Shown here: positions 1 to 7,423 of the stretch, in pieces
Layout: each line of letters begins with the position of its first letter
Position numbering within the stretch: position 1 is the first letter of the stretch
Origin: Mesorhizobium sp. CA8
GTDB taxonomy: Bacteria; Pseudomonadota; Alphaproteobacteria; Rhizobiales; Rhizobiaceae
Length of the DNA stretch: 35,135 bases
Direction: 5' to 3'
Assembly (NCBI RefSeq): GCF_020164955.1
Contig: NZ_JAIUHG010000041.1
Location: 1 to 35,135 of the forward strand
Program-made: the position numbers and the translations under genes
The notes under the pieces: model-generated
Seen by the model: the letters and a program-made list of their open reading frames with translations, nothing else
What the model was told of the DNA's origin: nothing
The model's database searches: none

Positions 1-77
1 TTGCGACATCGTTGGCGCGAGCCACCTCGAAAGCGCAAATTTCAAGCCATGCCAAAGCTATCTTAGCGCATATGCCG

Positions 78-224
78 TTGAGGGGGAGATGGCCGCGAAG
101 CGGCCAGAGGGGGTCGCCGCGCGTGAAGCGCCAACAATCCCCTGCGTCGCCCTGGAGCGTCGCGGCGGTTGAGGCGACCCCCTCTGTCGCCTTCGGCGAC
201 ATCTCCCCCTCAAGGGGGGAGATT
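78..224. repeat. Palindromic intergenic repeat, family A, copy 1
   Basis: Two long inverted arms (about 78-117 and 173-213) pair almost perfectly on their outer parts: TTGAGGGGGAGATG and CAGAGGGGGTCGCC on the left match GGCGACCCCCTCTG and CATCTCCCCCTCAA on the right. Each arm carries its own small hairpin (GCCGCGAAGCGGC on the left, TCGCCTTCGGCGA on the right). The tail after the right arm, GGGGGGAGATT, recurs in the copy at 6434-6586. The element ends a few bases from the stop codon of the minus-strand M3 peptidase, so it could act as that gene's terminator or 3' stabiliser; that role is inference. Bases 1-77 show nothing recognisable. Confidence 0.8.
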
Positions 225-231
225 ACCAGCA

Positions 232-2280
232 CTATACCAATCCTCGCTTCACCATCATCGCCTCAGGCGACGGCATCTTGCCGCGGAACGCCGTATAAAG
301 CTCCTCCGGGTCCTTTGAGCCGCCGGCGGCATAGATGTTCTTCCGAAGCCGCTCGGCGAGTTCCGGATTGAAGGCATCGCCCGTCTCTTCGAAAGCCGAG
401 AAGGCGTCGGCGTCGAGCACTTCCGACCACATATAGGAATAATAGCCTGCTGAATAACCGTCGCCGGCGAAGATATGGCCGAAATGCGGGGTGCGGTGGC
501 GCATCGCGATCGTGTCGGGCATACGCAGCTTTTCCAGCGTTTCAGCCTCGTATCGAAGCGGCTCGGCGGGCGCGTCAGGTCGCGCATGATATGCCATGTC
601 GATCAGCGCCGAGGCGGTGAACTCGACCGTGGCGAAACCGGCGCCGAAGGTGCGGGCGGCGAGCATCTTGTCGAGCAGCGCCTTCGGCATCGGCTTGCCG
701 GTCTTGACGTGCAGCGCATGCTTTTCCAGCACCGCCGGCACCGTCAGCCAATGCTCGTAAAGCTGCGAGGGCAGTTCGACGAAATCGCGGCTGACGGAAG
801 TGCCCGAAACCGACGGCCAGGTGACGTCGGTCAGCATGCCGTGCAGCGCGTGGCCGAACTCGTGGAACAACGTCTTCGCCTCATCGACCGACAAAAGTGC
901 CGCCTCGCCGGCCGGCGGCTTGGCGAAATTCATGATGTTGTAGATCACCGGCTTGGCGCCGTCGCCAAGCTTGTAACCGGACCGAAGCGCGCTCATCCAG
1001 GCGCCGGAGCGTTTTGAGGGCCGCGCGAAATAATCGGCGAGAAACAGGCCGCGCTCGCTGCCGTCGGCATTCTTCACCACGAAGACGCGCGCGTCGGGAT
1101 GCCAGGCTGTTATGCCCTTCTTTTCCTCGAAAGTGATACCGAACAGGCGTGTCGCCACATCGAAGCAGGCTTCGATGACGCGTTCGAGCTGCAGGTAAGG
1201 CTTCAGCTCCGCTTCGTCGAAGGCGAATTTCTCGGCGCGCAGCTTCTCCTGGTAGAAGCGCCAGTCCCAGGCCGCGAACTTCTCGTTGCTGCCCGCTTCC
1301 GCGGCCAGCCGCTCCAGCTCCTTCTGGTCGGCGGCCGCTTTTTCCAGGGCTTTCTCCCACACAGGATCGAGCAGCTCGTGCACGGCCTTCGGCGTCTTCG
1401 CCATCGTGTCGTCAAGCTTCAGCGCCGCGAAGGAGCCGTAGCCCAGCAGCTTCGCTTTCTCGCCGCGCAGCTTCAGCATGTCGCGCACAACATCGGTGTT
1501 GTCGGAGGCGCCGCCATTCTGGCCGCGCATGATGAAGGCTTTGAACGCGATCTCGCGCAGGTCGCGGCGCTCCGAGAAGGTCGAGAACGGCTCGTAGATC
1601 GAGCGCGACAGCGTCACCGCGTACCGGCCCTTCTGGCCGCGCATCTCGGCCGCTTCCGCCATCGCGCTCTTCAAAAAGTCCGGCAGGCCGGCAAGGTCGG
1701 CCTCGCCGAGGAACAGCGCCCAGTCGCGCTCGTCGGCCAGCACGTTCTGACCGAATTTGGTGCCGAGCGAGGAAAGTTCCTCATTGATGGCCGCGAGCCG
1801 CTTCTTGCCCTCGGCGTCCAGTTTGGCGCCCGAGCGGACAAAGCCCTTCCAGGTCTTTTCCAGGACGCGCAGCGTTTCGGGATCGAGATGCAGGCTGTCG
1901 CGGCGCTGATAGAGGTCGTCAATGCGGGCAAACAGTTTTTCGTTCATCGAGATCGCCGAGAAATGCCTGGACATCTTTGGCGAAACCTCGCGCTCCATCG
2001 CCTGGATCGTGTCGTTGGTATGAGCGCCGGCGCGGCACCAGAAGATCGACGAGACATGGTCGAGCGCTTCACCGGCAAGCTCGAGCTCGGCAAGTGTGTT
2101 CTCGACGGTCGGCGCCTCGCTGCTGCCGGCGATCGCGTCGATCTCGGCCTGATGCGCTGCCAGCGCCGCGTCGAAGACCGGCCCGAAATCATTGTCGCCG
2201 ATGCGCGAGAAGTCCGGCAGGCCGAGCGGCCCTTGCCAGACGGTCAGCGGATGGGCGGCGAGGTCGACGGTTTTTGACAT
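232..2280 (-). CDS. M3 family zinc metallopeptidase (oligopeptidase A / Dcp-like)
   Basis: Predicted 682-residue cytoplasmic peptidase that cleaves short oligopeptides, probably recycling products of proteasome-like proteases or of imported peptides. The zinc site is intact: HEFGH at residues 473-477 (two His ligands and the catalytic Glu), with the third ligand probably Glu502 in DFVELPSQ. Length and the helical N-terminal half fit the M3 family (oligopeptidase A, peptidyl-dipeptidase Dcp). No signal peptide is visible. The ATG at 2280 was chosen over an in-frame TTG four codons upstream; neither has a strong ribosome binding site. It is the last gene of a minus-strand run and its stop abuts a palindromic repeat. 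Whether it is an endo-oligopeptidase or a dipeptidyl carboxypeptidase cannot be told from sequence by eye. Confidence 0.93.
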   Translation of the reverse strand: MSKTVDLAAHPLTVWQGPLGLPDFSRIGDNDFGPVFDAALAAHQAEIDAIAGSSEAPTVENTLAELELAGEALDHVSSIFWCRAGAHTNDTIQAMEREVSPKMSRHFSAISMNEKLFARIDDLYQRRDSLHLDPETLRVLEKTWKGFVRSGAKLDAEGKKRLAAINEELSSLGTKFGQNVLADERDWALFLGEADLAGLPDFLKSAMAEAAEMRGQKGRYAVTLSRSIYEPFSTFSERRDLREIAFKAFIMRGQNGGASDNTDVVRDMLKLRGEKAKLLGYGSFAALKLDDTMAKTPKAVHELLDPVWEKALEKAAADQKELERLAAEAGSNEKFAAWDWRFYQEKLRAEKFAFDEAELKPYLQLERVIEACFDVATRLFGITFEEKKGITAWHPDARVFVVKNADGSERGLFLADYFARPSKRSGAWMSALRSGYKLGDGAKPVIYNIMNFAKPPAGEAALLSVDEAKTLFHEFGHALHGMLTDVTWPSVSGTSVSRDFVELPSQLYEHWLTVPAVLEKHALHVKTGKPMPKALLDKMLAARTFGAGFATVEFTASALIDMAYHARPDAPAEPLRYEAETLEKLRMPDTIAMRHRTPHFGHIFAGDGYSAGYYSYMWSEVLDADAFSAFEETGDAFNPELAERLRKNIYAAGGSKDPEELYTAFRGKMPSPEAMMVKRGLV

Positions 2281-2367
2281 GGACAGATCCAATCGGGGAG
2301 TTTCGATAGGCGGAGGGCGGTTCTGGATGTAGGGCGGTGCCGCGCGACGCGCAACTCGGGCTTCGCC

Positions 2368-2784
2368 TCAATAGGCGCTGCAGTCCTGCGCCACCGCCGT
2401 CTGGGTGCTGGCCACGATCCGCCCGCCTGACACGGTGAAGGTCTCGCGCATCAGCGTGTCGTTGCTGGGGAAGTCGTAACAGGCGAGCACCGTGGTCTCG
2501 CCGTTGTCGCTCTTCTCGATGCGGTGGCGAATGGCGGCGCCCGCCACCGCGCTCTGCCATTCATCGATCGAGGCGATGAAATCCTGCTTGGTCTGCACGA
2601 TGCCCATGTCCTCGAGCTTCATGCGCACATCGTCGGAAAGCAGGTCGGACAATTCTGTACGGTCGGCGACCAGCAGCGCCGAGTACCAGCGGTCGATGAT
2701 GGCGCCGTCATCGGCACTGGCGCGGACGGTCACGGATAACAGCAACACCGCCGCGAGAAGTATCCTCCACCAGCTTCGCTGCAT
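2368..2784 (-). CDS. Exported NTF2/SnoaL-like small protein
   Basis: A 138-residue protein with a clear Sec signal peptide: basic start (MQRSWWR), hydrophobic run LLAAVLLLSVTV, and a probable cleavage site after ASA near residue 24. The mature part (DGAIIDRWYSALLVADRTEL...) has the helix and sheet pattern of the NTF2/SnoaL-like fold often found in secreted proteins of unknown function; this fold call is inference. Two cysteines in the mature part could form a disulfide. The ATG at 2784 is preceded by AGGGAGG at good spacing and lies 10 bp after the carbonic anhydrase stop, so the two genes are probably cotranscribed. No catalytic motif was recognised. Confidence 0.75.
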   Translation of the reverse strand: MQRSWWRILLAAVLLLSVTVRASADDGAIIDRWYSALLVADRTELSDLLSDDVRMKLEDMGIVQTKQDFIASIDEWQSAVAGAAIRHRIEKSDNGETTVLACYDFPSNDTLMRETFTVSGGRIVASTQTAVAQDCSAY

Positions 2785-2794
2785 CACCCCTCCC

Positions 2795-3436
2795 TTACAG
2801 CTCGGGCCGCTCGAAATCGCCGGTTTCCTTGTTCATCACCCACAGCTCCCCGGTCGAGATGTCGAACCATGCGCCGTAGAGCGAGAGCTTGCCCTTGCCT
2901 TCGAGGATCGAGACGCAGGGAAAGGTCCTGAGATTGGCGATCGAATAGCGGACTGAAATACGCTCCAGCGCCGTCTGACGCTCGGTCGCCGTCATCATGG
3001 TACTGGAGGCCACGGTCTCGGCAGCCGGCGCGATCAGGCTCATCCATTTGCCGATGAAGTCGCCGGGCGACAGCGGCGAGGAATTGGTGTCGAGCGCGGC
3101 ACGGATGCCGCCGCAGCGGCCGTGGCCCATCACCACGATGTTCCTCACCTTCAGGCTCTGCACGGCGAATTCGAGCGCGGCCGATGTCGAGTGATATTCG
3201 CCGTCCGGCTCATAGGGCGGCACCAGATTGGCGACATTGCGCAGCACGAAGAGCTCGCCGGGGCCGGCATCGAAGATCGCTTCCGGCGCCGAGCGCGAAT
3301 CGCAGCACGCGACGATCATCGTCTCGGGCGCCTGGCCCTCGCGCGCCAGCGAGCGGTAACGCCCGCTCTCGGCCGGGTAGCGGCCATTCATGAAGTTGCG
3401 GTAGCCGGTGATCAGATGCTCGGGCAGATGCGGCAT
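2795..3436 (-). CDS. Beta-class carbonic anhydrase
   Basis: Predicted 213-residue zinc enzyme interconverting CO2 and bicarbonate. The beta-class zinc site is complete: Cys44 with Asp46 and Arg48 in CCDSR, and His105 and Cys108 in GHGRCGG. The intervening LRNVANLVPPY segment is also typical. The open frame extends 40 codons further upstream, but that extension has no family resemblance; MPHLPEHLITGYRNF is the usual family start, so ATG 3436 is preferred although its ribosome binding site (GGAAAGG) is rather far away. It sits just upstream of the exported NTF2-like gene. Likely role is supplying bicarbonate to carboxylases at ambient CO2. Confidence 0.93.
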   Translation of the reverse strand: MPHLPEHLITGYRNFMNGRYPAESGRYRSLAREGQAPETMIVACCDSRSAPEAIFDAGPGELFVLRNVANLVPPYEPDGEYHSTSAALEFAVQSLKVRNIVVMGHGRCGGIRAALDTNSSPLSPGDFIGKWMSLIAPAAETVASSTMMTATERQTALERISVRYSIANLRTFPCVSILEGKGKLSLYGAWFDISTGELWVMNKETGDFERPEL

Positions 3437-3573
3437 TGGCGGCTGAAGCCTTTCCGGATTTGAGGCGGCAAGATCGTGGCGATCAGAATGCCTGTAGCGG
3501 CAAAAGCCCGGCGTGAGCAATGCAGAATTGTCGGCGCTCCCGACAAAGCCATGCATCAGGCGCCAAAATCACG

Positions 3574-4338
3574 TCAGGCCCAGATGGCGATCGGGATGCC
3601 GAAACGATCCGCCAGCGGCGGATCAGGCGAAGGCCGCGCCTCGCCGCCGGCGATACGCCCGGCAATCAGCATCATCGCCGCCGCGTCGAGGAAGTCGTCG
3701 CTCGCCGCGCCCCGTGGCAGTGCCTGATCGAGGAAGGCTTTTTCGTAGCCATGTCGGCAAAGCAGCGCCTTGCGCTCCTCCATCCCGGCCGGGTTGACCG
3801 CTCCCTTGATCTTCTTCGGCAGCGCCATCGCCGTGCCGCCATTCAGTCGGCAGAACGCGACTTCGGGATGAGATTCATAGACTCGGCCGCGCAAATCGGG
3901 GCGCGCGATCAGCAAAGCGTCGATCTCGCGGATCTTCGAAAAAATGCCGAAAGCCTGGATGGAAACGCCGCGCGGCGGGTCGGAGGTCCCCATCGCCACC
4001 GCGCTTGCCCTTCGATGCGCCGCATACCAGGTTTCGATGGTGGTGAAGTCGCTGGTGTCGGCATAGAGCGCCGCCCGCGAGGGGATGGCGAACACGCTCG
4101 ACTGCCGCGCCCCGAGCAGCGGCCGCACCAGCGCTTCCGGCCCGCGGCCGCCCTTGCGCGAAAAATCCGGCAGGCCGATCGGCATGTCGACGGCGATGGT
4201 GGCATTCGGCAGCGCGTCAAGCAGCGTCTGGAAGCTCGGAAAGACCGAGACCGACGGCGCGGCGCCCGCTTCGCGATGGACGGCGATCCAGCCGGCCTTG
4301 CAGCCGTCGACGCCCGCCAGCCCGCCGTCAGGCCTCAC
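3574..4338 (-). CDS. DUF429 family protein
   Basis: A 254-residue protein matching the DUF429 family: N-terminal GVDGCKAGWIAV, then AVDMPIGLPDF, RVYESHPEVAF and a C-terminal DDFLDAAAMMLIAGR segment, all hallmark positions. These acidic motifs suggest an RNase H-like nuclease fold, but no activity is established to my knowledge. The start is a GTG at 4338 that overlaps the TGA of the pyridoxal kinase gene as GTGA, so translation of the two is probably coupled. The open frame continues 137 codons upstream antiparallel to nothing and in another frame of the kinase gene; that part is a shadow. The pairing with pyridoxal kinase is the main contextual clue. Confidence 0.85.
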   Translation of the reverse strand: MRPDGGLAGVDGCKAGWIAVHREAGAAPSVSVFPSFQTLLDALPNATIAVDMPIGLPDFSRKGGRGPEALVRPLLGARQSSVFAIPSRAALYADTSDFTTIETWYAAHRRASAVAMGTSDPPRGVSIQAFGIFSKIREIDALLIARPDLRGRVYESHPEVAFCRLNGGTAMALPKKIKGAVNPAGMEERKALLCRHGYEKAFLDQALPRGAASDDFLDAAAMMLIAGRIAGGEARPSPDPPLADRFGIPIAIWA

Positions 4339-5219
4339 GCCCGCTTGTCCCGCCCGGGATGCAGGAGATGGCGCAGCTGCACCATGGCCATGGGGTGCGA
4401 AAGACTCTGCGCGTCGGTTTCGAGCTGCAGCTCGTCGCCGCCGCGCTTCGCGGTACGGGCGAGGATCTCGTAGACGGCGGCGGTTGTCGATTGCAGCGCC
4501 TTGACCGGCGGCTGGCCGGAGAGAACACGCGCCAGATAGACCGCGGCCGTCAGGTCGCCCAGCCCGTTCGGCGGCTTCTCGATCACGCGGTGCTCGGCAA
4601 GCAGCGCCTGGCTGCCGTCGAGCAGGAAATTGCCGGTACCGCCCATCATCATCGCGGGCGCCGAGGTCACCAGCATGGTCGACGGCCCGGCATGAAGTGC
4701 GGCCGCCGTAACCGCCTTGATGTCGGGCAGCGGCGCACCCGCCATCCATTCCAGCTCATAGCGGTTGGGAGTGGCGATATCTGCGATCGGCATCAATTTG
4801 TCGCGCATGGCGACGGCCGTCGGCTCGGGCACGTAGAGCCCGCCGGAATCGCCCATCACCGGATCGCAGACGTAAAGCGCGTTCGGCGTCTTTTCCTTGA
4901 CGGCGGCGACCAGCGAGGCGACCGCCTCTGCCTGGCCGGCCTCGCCGAGATAGCCCGACAGCACGGCCCGCACCTCGCCCAGCCAGGGTGCCCGCTCGAG
5001 ATCGGACATCAGTGCCTTGAACTGATCGAGCGGCGGCACGATGCGGGTTGCGCGGCTGTGCCCCGGATGCCAGGGCAGGATGACGGTGGGCACCGCCCAG
5101 ACCGGGAAACCCAGCGTCTCCAGCGCAAACACCGCCGCGCGGTTGCCGACCGAGCCGCGGGCGACATGGCTGGAGATGACGATGACCGCGCGCGGCGCGT
5201 CGTTTTTTTCTGCACTCAT
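4335..5219 (-). CDS. pdxY: Pyridoxal kinase
   Basis: A 294-residue kinase of the ribokinase superfamily that phosphorylates pyridoxal in vitamin B6 salvage. Visible features are the N-terminal ISSHVARGSVGNRAA substrate-binding segment, VCDPVMGDSGGLYV at about residues 117-130, TPNRYELEW, and the anion-hole region GLGDLTAAVYLA near residue 220 with the catalytic Asp. Length and motif order fit PdxY better than the bifunctional PdxK/ThiD enzymes. The gene starts 12 bp after a small membrane-protein gene and overlaps the downstream DUF429 gene by 4 bp (GTGA), which suggests an operon. Confidence 0.93.
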   Translation of the reverse strand: MSAEKNDAPRAVIVISSHVARGSVGNRAAVFALETLGFPVWAVPTVILPWHPGHSRATRIVPPLDQFKALMSDLERAPWLGEVRAVLSGYLGEAGQAEAVASLVAAVKEKTPNALYVCDPVMGDSGGLYVPEPTAVAMRDKLMPIADIATPNRYELEWMAGAPLPDIKAVTAAALHAGPSTMLVTSAPAMMMGGTGNFLLDGSQALLAEHRVIEKPPNGLGDLTAAVYLARVLSGQPPVKALQSTTAAVYEILARTAKRGGDELQLETDAQSLSHPMAMVQLRHLLHPGRDKRA

Positions 5220-5231
5220 GGAAATCGGTTC

Positions 5232-5483
5232 CTAGCCGCCACGCGTGACGGCATACACCAGCCAGACCAATAGCCCAATGGCGATCATGACGCCGAGCGT
5301 TCGGCCAATGCGGGTTCCCCAATATTCGATAGGATCGGCGCGGTCGGCGTCGGCGGCGGTGACATGGTCGCGCGCGTCCTTCGCCGTGCGGACGATGAAC
5401 GAGGCGCCGCCCGGCGCCGTCTCGCGCGCCACGCGTTCGAGGATGCGGCGCGACTCGGTCTCGTCGTCCCGGCGCTCAGCCAT
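5232..5483 (-). CDS. Small tail-anchored membrane protein, unknown function
   Basis: An 83-residue protein with a charged, cytoplasmic N-terminal half (MAERRDDETESRRILERVARE) and a single hydrophobic segment near residues 62-79 (TLGVMIAIGLLVWLVYAV) ending in TRGG. The ribosome binding site AGGAAAGGG lies well placed before ATG 5483. It is the first gene of the run leading into pdxY, 12 bp upstream of it. I do not recognise the family with certainty; conserved small proteins of this shape are frequent in rhizobia. No motif hints at a function. Confidence 0.75.
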   Translation of the reverse strand: MAERRDDETESRRILERVARETAPGGASFIVRTAKDARDHVTAADADRADPIEYWGTRIGRTLGVMIAIGLLVWLVYAVTRGG

Positions 5484-5511
5484 GGCAATTGCCCTTTCCT
5501 GCCCGGAGCTT

Positions 5512-5600
5512 AGAGCAATTCCAGGAAAAGTGCGAAGCGTTTAGGCTCGGCGACTTCGCCGCAGCCTTCCGGCCGGAACTGCGTCAAACAAGAAGATGAA
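5512..5600. repeat. Rhizobial AGAGCA-type palindromic element, copy 1
   Basis: Starts AGAGCAATTCCAGGAAAAG, contains the core GAAAAGTGCGAAGCGTTT, and ends with the partly complementary TCCGGCCGGAACTGCGTC. The outer arms GCAATTCC and GGAACTGC pair with one wobble. The core is shared with the element at 8065-8167. Such elements are common between genes in Mesorhizobium and relatives (from memory, not searched). The remainder of the 5484-5725 gap shows no convincing promoter. Confidence 0.6.
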
Positions 5601-5725
5601 ATCCTGTTCGCTCGACTATTCACAGTGGCTCGCGCCCGAACCGGAGCAGGCGTCATCGGCCGGACATTTTCTTACGCGTGGATTGTGGTAATGCTTCGCG
5701 CGCAACTTCTGTCGAGGGACCAATC

Positions 5726-6373
5726 ATGACTACCGAGCGCCTCTCACCAGCCTCCCCGTTCCGCAGCCTTGCCGCCTTCCTGATGATGGCTTTCGTGCTG
5801 CCGCTGCTTGCCGGCTGCGGCTACAACACCATCCCGACTGCGGAAGAGAACGCTCATGCGGCCTGGAGCGAGGTGCTCAACCAGTATCAGCGTCGTTCCG
5901 ACCTGATCCCGAACCTAGTCGAGACGGTGAAGGGCTATGCCTCGCATGAAAAGGATACGCTCGACGCGGTCGTCCAGGCGCGCGCCAAGGCGACGCAGAT
6001 CACCGTGACGCCGGATACGCTCAAGGATCCCGAAGCGCTGAAGAAGTTCCAGGATGCCCAGGCCGGCCTGACCAGCGCGCTGTCGCGGCTGATCGCCGTG
6101 TCGGAAGCCTATCCCGACCTCAAGGCCAACCAGAATTTCCTCGCGCTGCAGGCGCAGCTCGAGGGCACCGAGAACCGTATCGCTGTCGCGCGGCGCGACT
6201 ACATCCAGGCGGTCAGGGACTATAATCTGACGCTGAAGACCTTCCCGTCCGTGCTGTGGGCGACCTTCTGGTTCCGCGGCAATCAGCCCTTCGCCAACTT
6301 CACCGTCGAGGAGGACAAGATGCAGGTGCCGAAGGTCGATTTCGGCACGAGCACCACCAAGCAGGGCGGGTGA
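5726..6373 (+). CDS. LemA family lipoprotein
   Basis: A 215-residue envelope protein of the LemA family. The N-terminus has a signal sequence with lipobox LLAGC (lipidated Cys at about residue 31). The signature NQYQRRSDLIPNLVETVKGYASHE follows, then a long helical region (ATQITVTPDTLKDP..., YPDLKANQNFLALQAQLEG, ENRIAVARRDY), as in LemA proteins. The ATG at 5726 is preceded by GAGGGA at good spacing and places the signal correctly; an upstream in-frame start at 5678 would bury it. Together with the two TPM-domain genes downstream it forms the widespread LemA-TPM membrane module, whose molecular role is poorly defined. Confidence 0.92.
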   Translation: MTTERLSPASPFRSLAAFLMMAFVLPLLAGCGYNTIPTAEENAHAAWSEVLNQYQRRSDLIPNLVETVKGYASHEKDTLDAVVQARAKATQITVTPDTLKDPEALKKFQDAQAGLTSALSRLIAVSEAYPDLKANQNFLALQAQLEGTENRIAVARRDYIQAVRDYNLTLKTFPSVLWATFWFRGNQPFANFTVEEDKMQVPKVDFGTSTTKQGG

Positions 6374-6424
6374 GCGGCTCGACGGTCGTCGGAATGTAAT
6401 TCTGCGAAAAGACGGACCGCTGGC

Positions 6425-7417
6425 GTGTTGATACCCCTCTCTGTCCTGCCGGACATCTCCCCCTCAAGGGGGGAGATTGGCAGTTTCGACAACCCCGCCC
6501 TCTCTTCGACGCTGAAGATTGGCGAAGGCCGGCGTGACGTCCAATCTCCCCCCAAGAGGGGGAGATGTCCGGCAGGACAGAGGGGGGCGCGACAGAACGC
6601 ATACCCCGCATTTCTTGGCCTGCTTTTCTCGATTTTCCTCCTCCCCCTCGCTGCCCTGGCCGCCGATCTTCCGGCCCTCACCGGCCGCGTCGTCGACAAT
6701 GCCGGGATCATAGATGCCGGCACGCGCGCGGCGCTGACGCAGAAGCTCGCGGCCTTCGAGACCAAGGGCTCGGACCAGATCGTCGTCGCCACCATATCCA
6801 GCCTCGGCGGCGAGGAGATCGAGCCCTATGCCAACCGGCTGTTCCGCTTCTGGAAGCTCGGCCAGGCCAAGGAAAACAACGGCGTGCTGCTGCTGGTGGC
6901 GCCCAACGACCGCAAGATGCGCATCGAGGTCGGCTACGGGCTGGAAGGCACGCTGACCGACCTGCACACCAAGCTGATCATCGAGAACGACATGGTGCCG
7001 GCCTTCCGCGCCGGCGACTTCTCCGGCGGCATCACCAAGGCCGTCGACGACATGATCATGGTGCTGGAAGGCAATCCCGAGGAACTCGAGGCGCGCGGCA
7101 AGCGCAACGAGCAGGCGCCGTTCAATTCCGACGATCTGTTCTTCGCCATCTTCATCAGCATCTGGGCGCTGATCTTCTTCGGCGGCATCGCGATGACGAT
7201 CCTACCGCCGATTTTCGGCCAGAAGATCGGACCCGGCCGCTATCGCTGGCTCGGCATGACCTTCGATCAGAACCGGCGCTCTTCCTCCGGCGGCTGGTCG
7301 TCCGGTGGCGGGGGCTGGTCGTCAGGCGGCGGTGGCTGGTCCTCCGGAGGTGGCGGTGGCGGATTTTCCGGCGGTGGCGGCTCGTCGGGCGGCGGCGGCT
7401 CTTCGGGAAGCTGGTGA
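6425..7417 (+). CDS. TPM-domain membrane protein with Gly/Ser-rich tail; 5' end altered by a repeat
   Basis: The C-terminal 270 or so residues are a standard TPM (YgcG-type) protein: signal-like hydrophobic stretch LGLLFSIFLLPLAALAA, TPM domain from DLPALTGRVVDNAGIID to about VDDMIMVLEG, a transmembrane helix FFAIFISIWALIFFGGIAM, and a tail of repeated SSGGGGW units. The oddity is the start. No ATG occurs in frame before the signal; the only usual starts are GTG 6425 and TTG 6428, both upstream of a 153-bp palindromic repeat that is open in this frame. The true product therefore either carries about 55 repeat-encoded residues ahead of its signal, or starts at a rare codon, or is not translated. 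The coordinates use GTG 6425. The domain call is solid; the start is not. Confidence 0.8.
   Translation: MLIPLSVLPDISPSRGEIGSFDNPALSSTLKIGEGRRDVQSPPKRGRCPAGQRGARQNAYPAFLGLLFSIFLLPLAALAADLPALTGRVVDNAGIIDAGTRAALTQKLAAFETKGSDQIVVATISSLGGEEIEPYANRLFRFWKLGQAKENNGVLLLVAPNDRKMRIEVGYGLEGTLTDLHTKLIIENDMVPAFRAGDFSGGITKAVDDMIMVLEGNPEELEARGKRNEQAPFNSDDLFFAIFISIWALIFFGGIAMTILPPIFGQKIGPGRYRWLGMTFDQNRRSSSGGWSSGGGGWSSGGGGWSSGGGGGGFSGGGGSSGGGGSSGSW
6434..6586. repeat. Palindromic repeat, family A, copy 2, inside the 5' end of a TPM gene
   Basis: Left arm about 6434-6480 and right arm about 6541-6586 are near-perfect inverted copies: CTGTCCTGCCGGACATC and TCTCCCCCTC on the left pair with GAGGGGGAGATGTCC and GGCAGGACAG on the right, and GGGGGGAGATTGG pairs with CCAATCTCCCCCC. 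The loop is about 60 bp. The block CATCTCCCCCTCAAGG and the GGGGGGAGATT tail are shared with the copy at 78-224. By my boundaries it is 153 bp, a multiple of three, and is open in the frame of the TPM gene. The right arm also carries an ATG (6565) behind a purine-rich GGGGGAG, but in the wrong frame. Confidence 0.85.
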
Positions 7418-7423
7418 GGCACC

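Noticed and set aside
1099..2277. Plus-strand open frame opposite the M3 peptidase
   Set aside because: Shadow of a gene with an intact HEFGH zinc site; no recognisable domain.
3574..4749. A 391-codon DUF429 open frame read as a fusion protein
   Set aside because: The first 137 codons lie within the pyridoxal kinase gene in another frame; the GTG at 4338 fits the family start.
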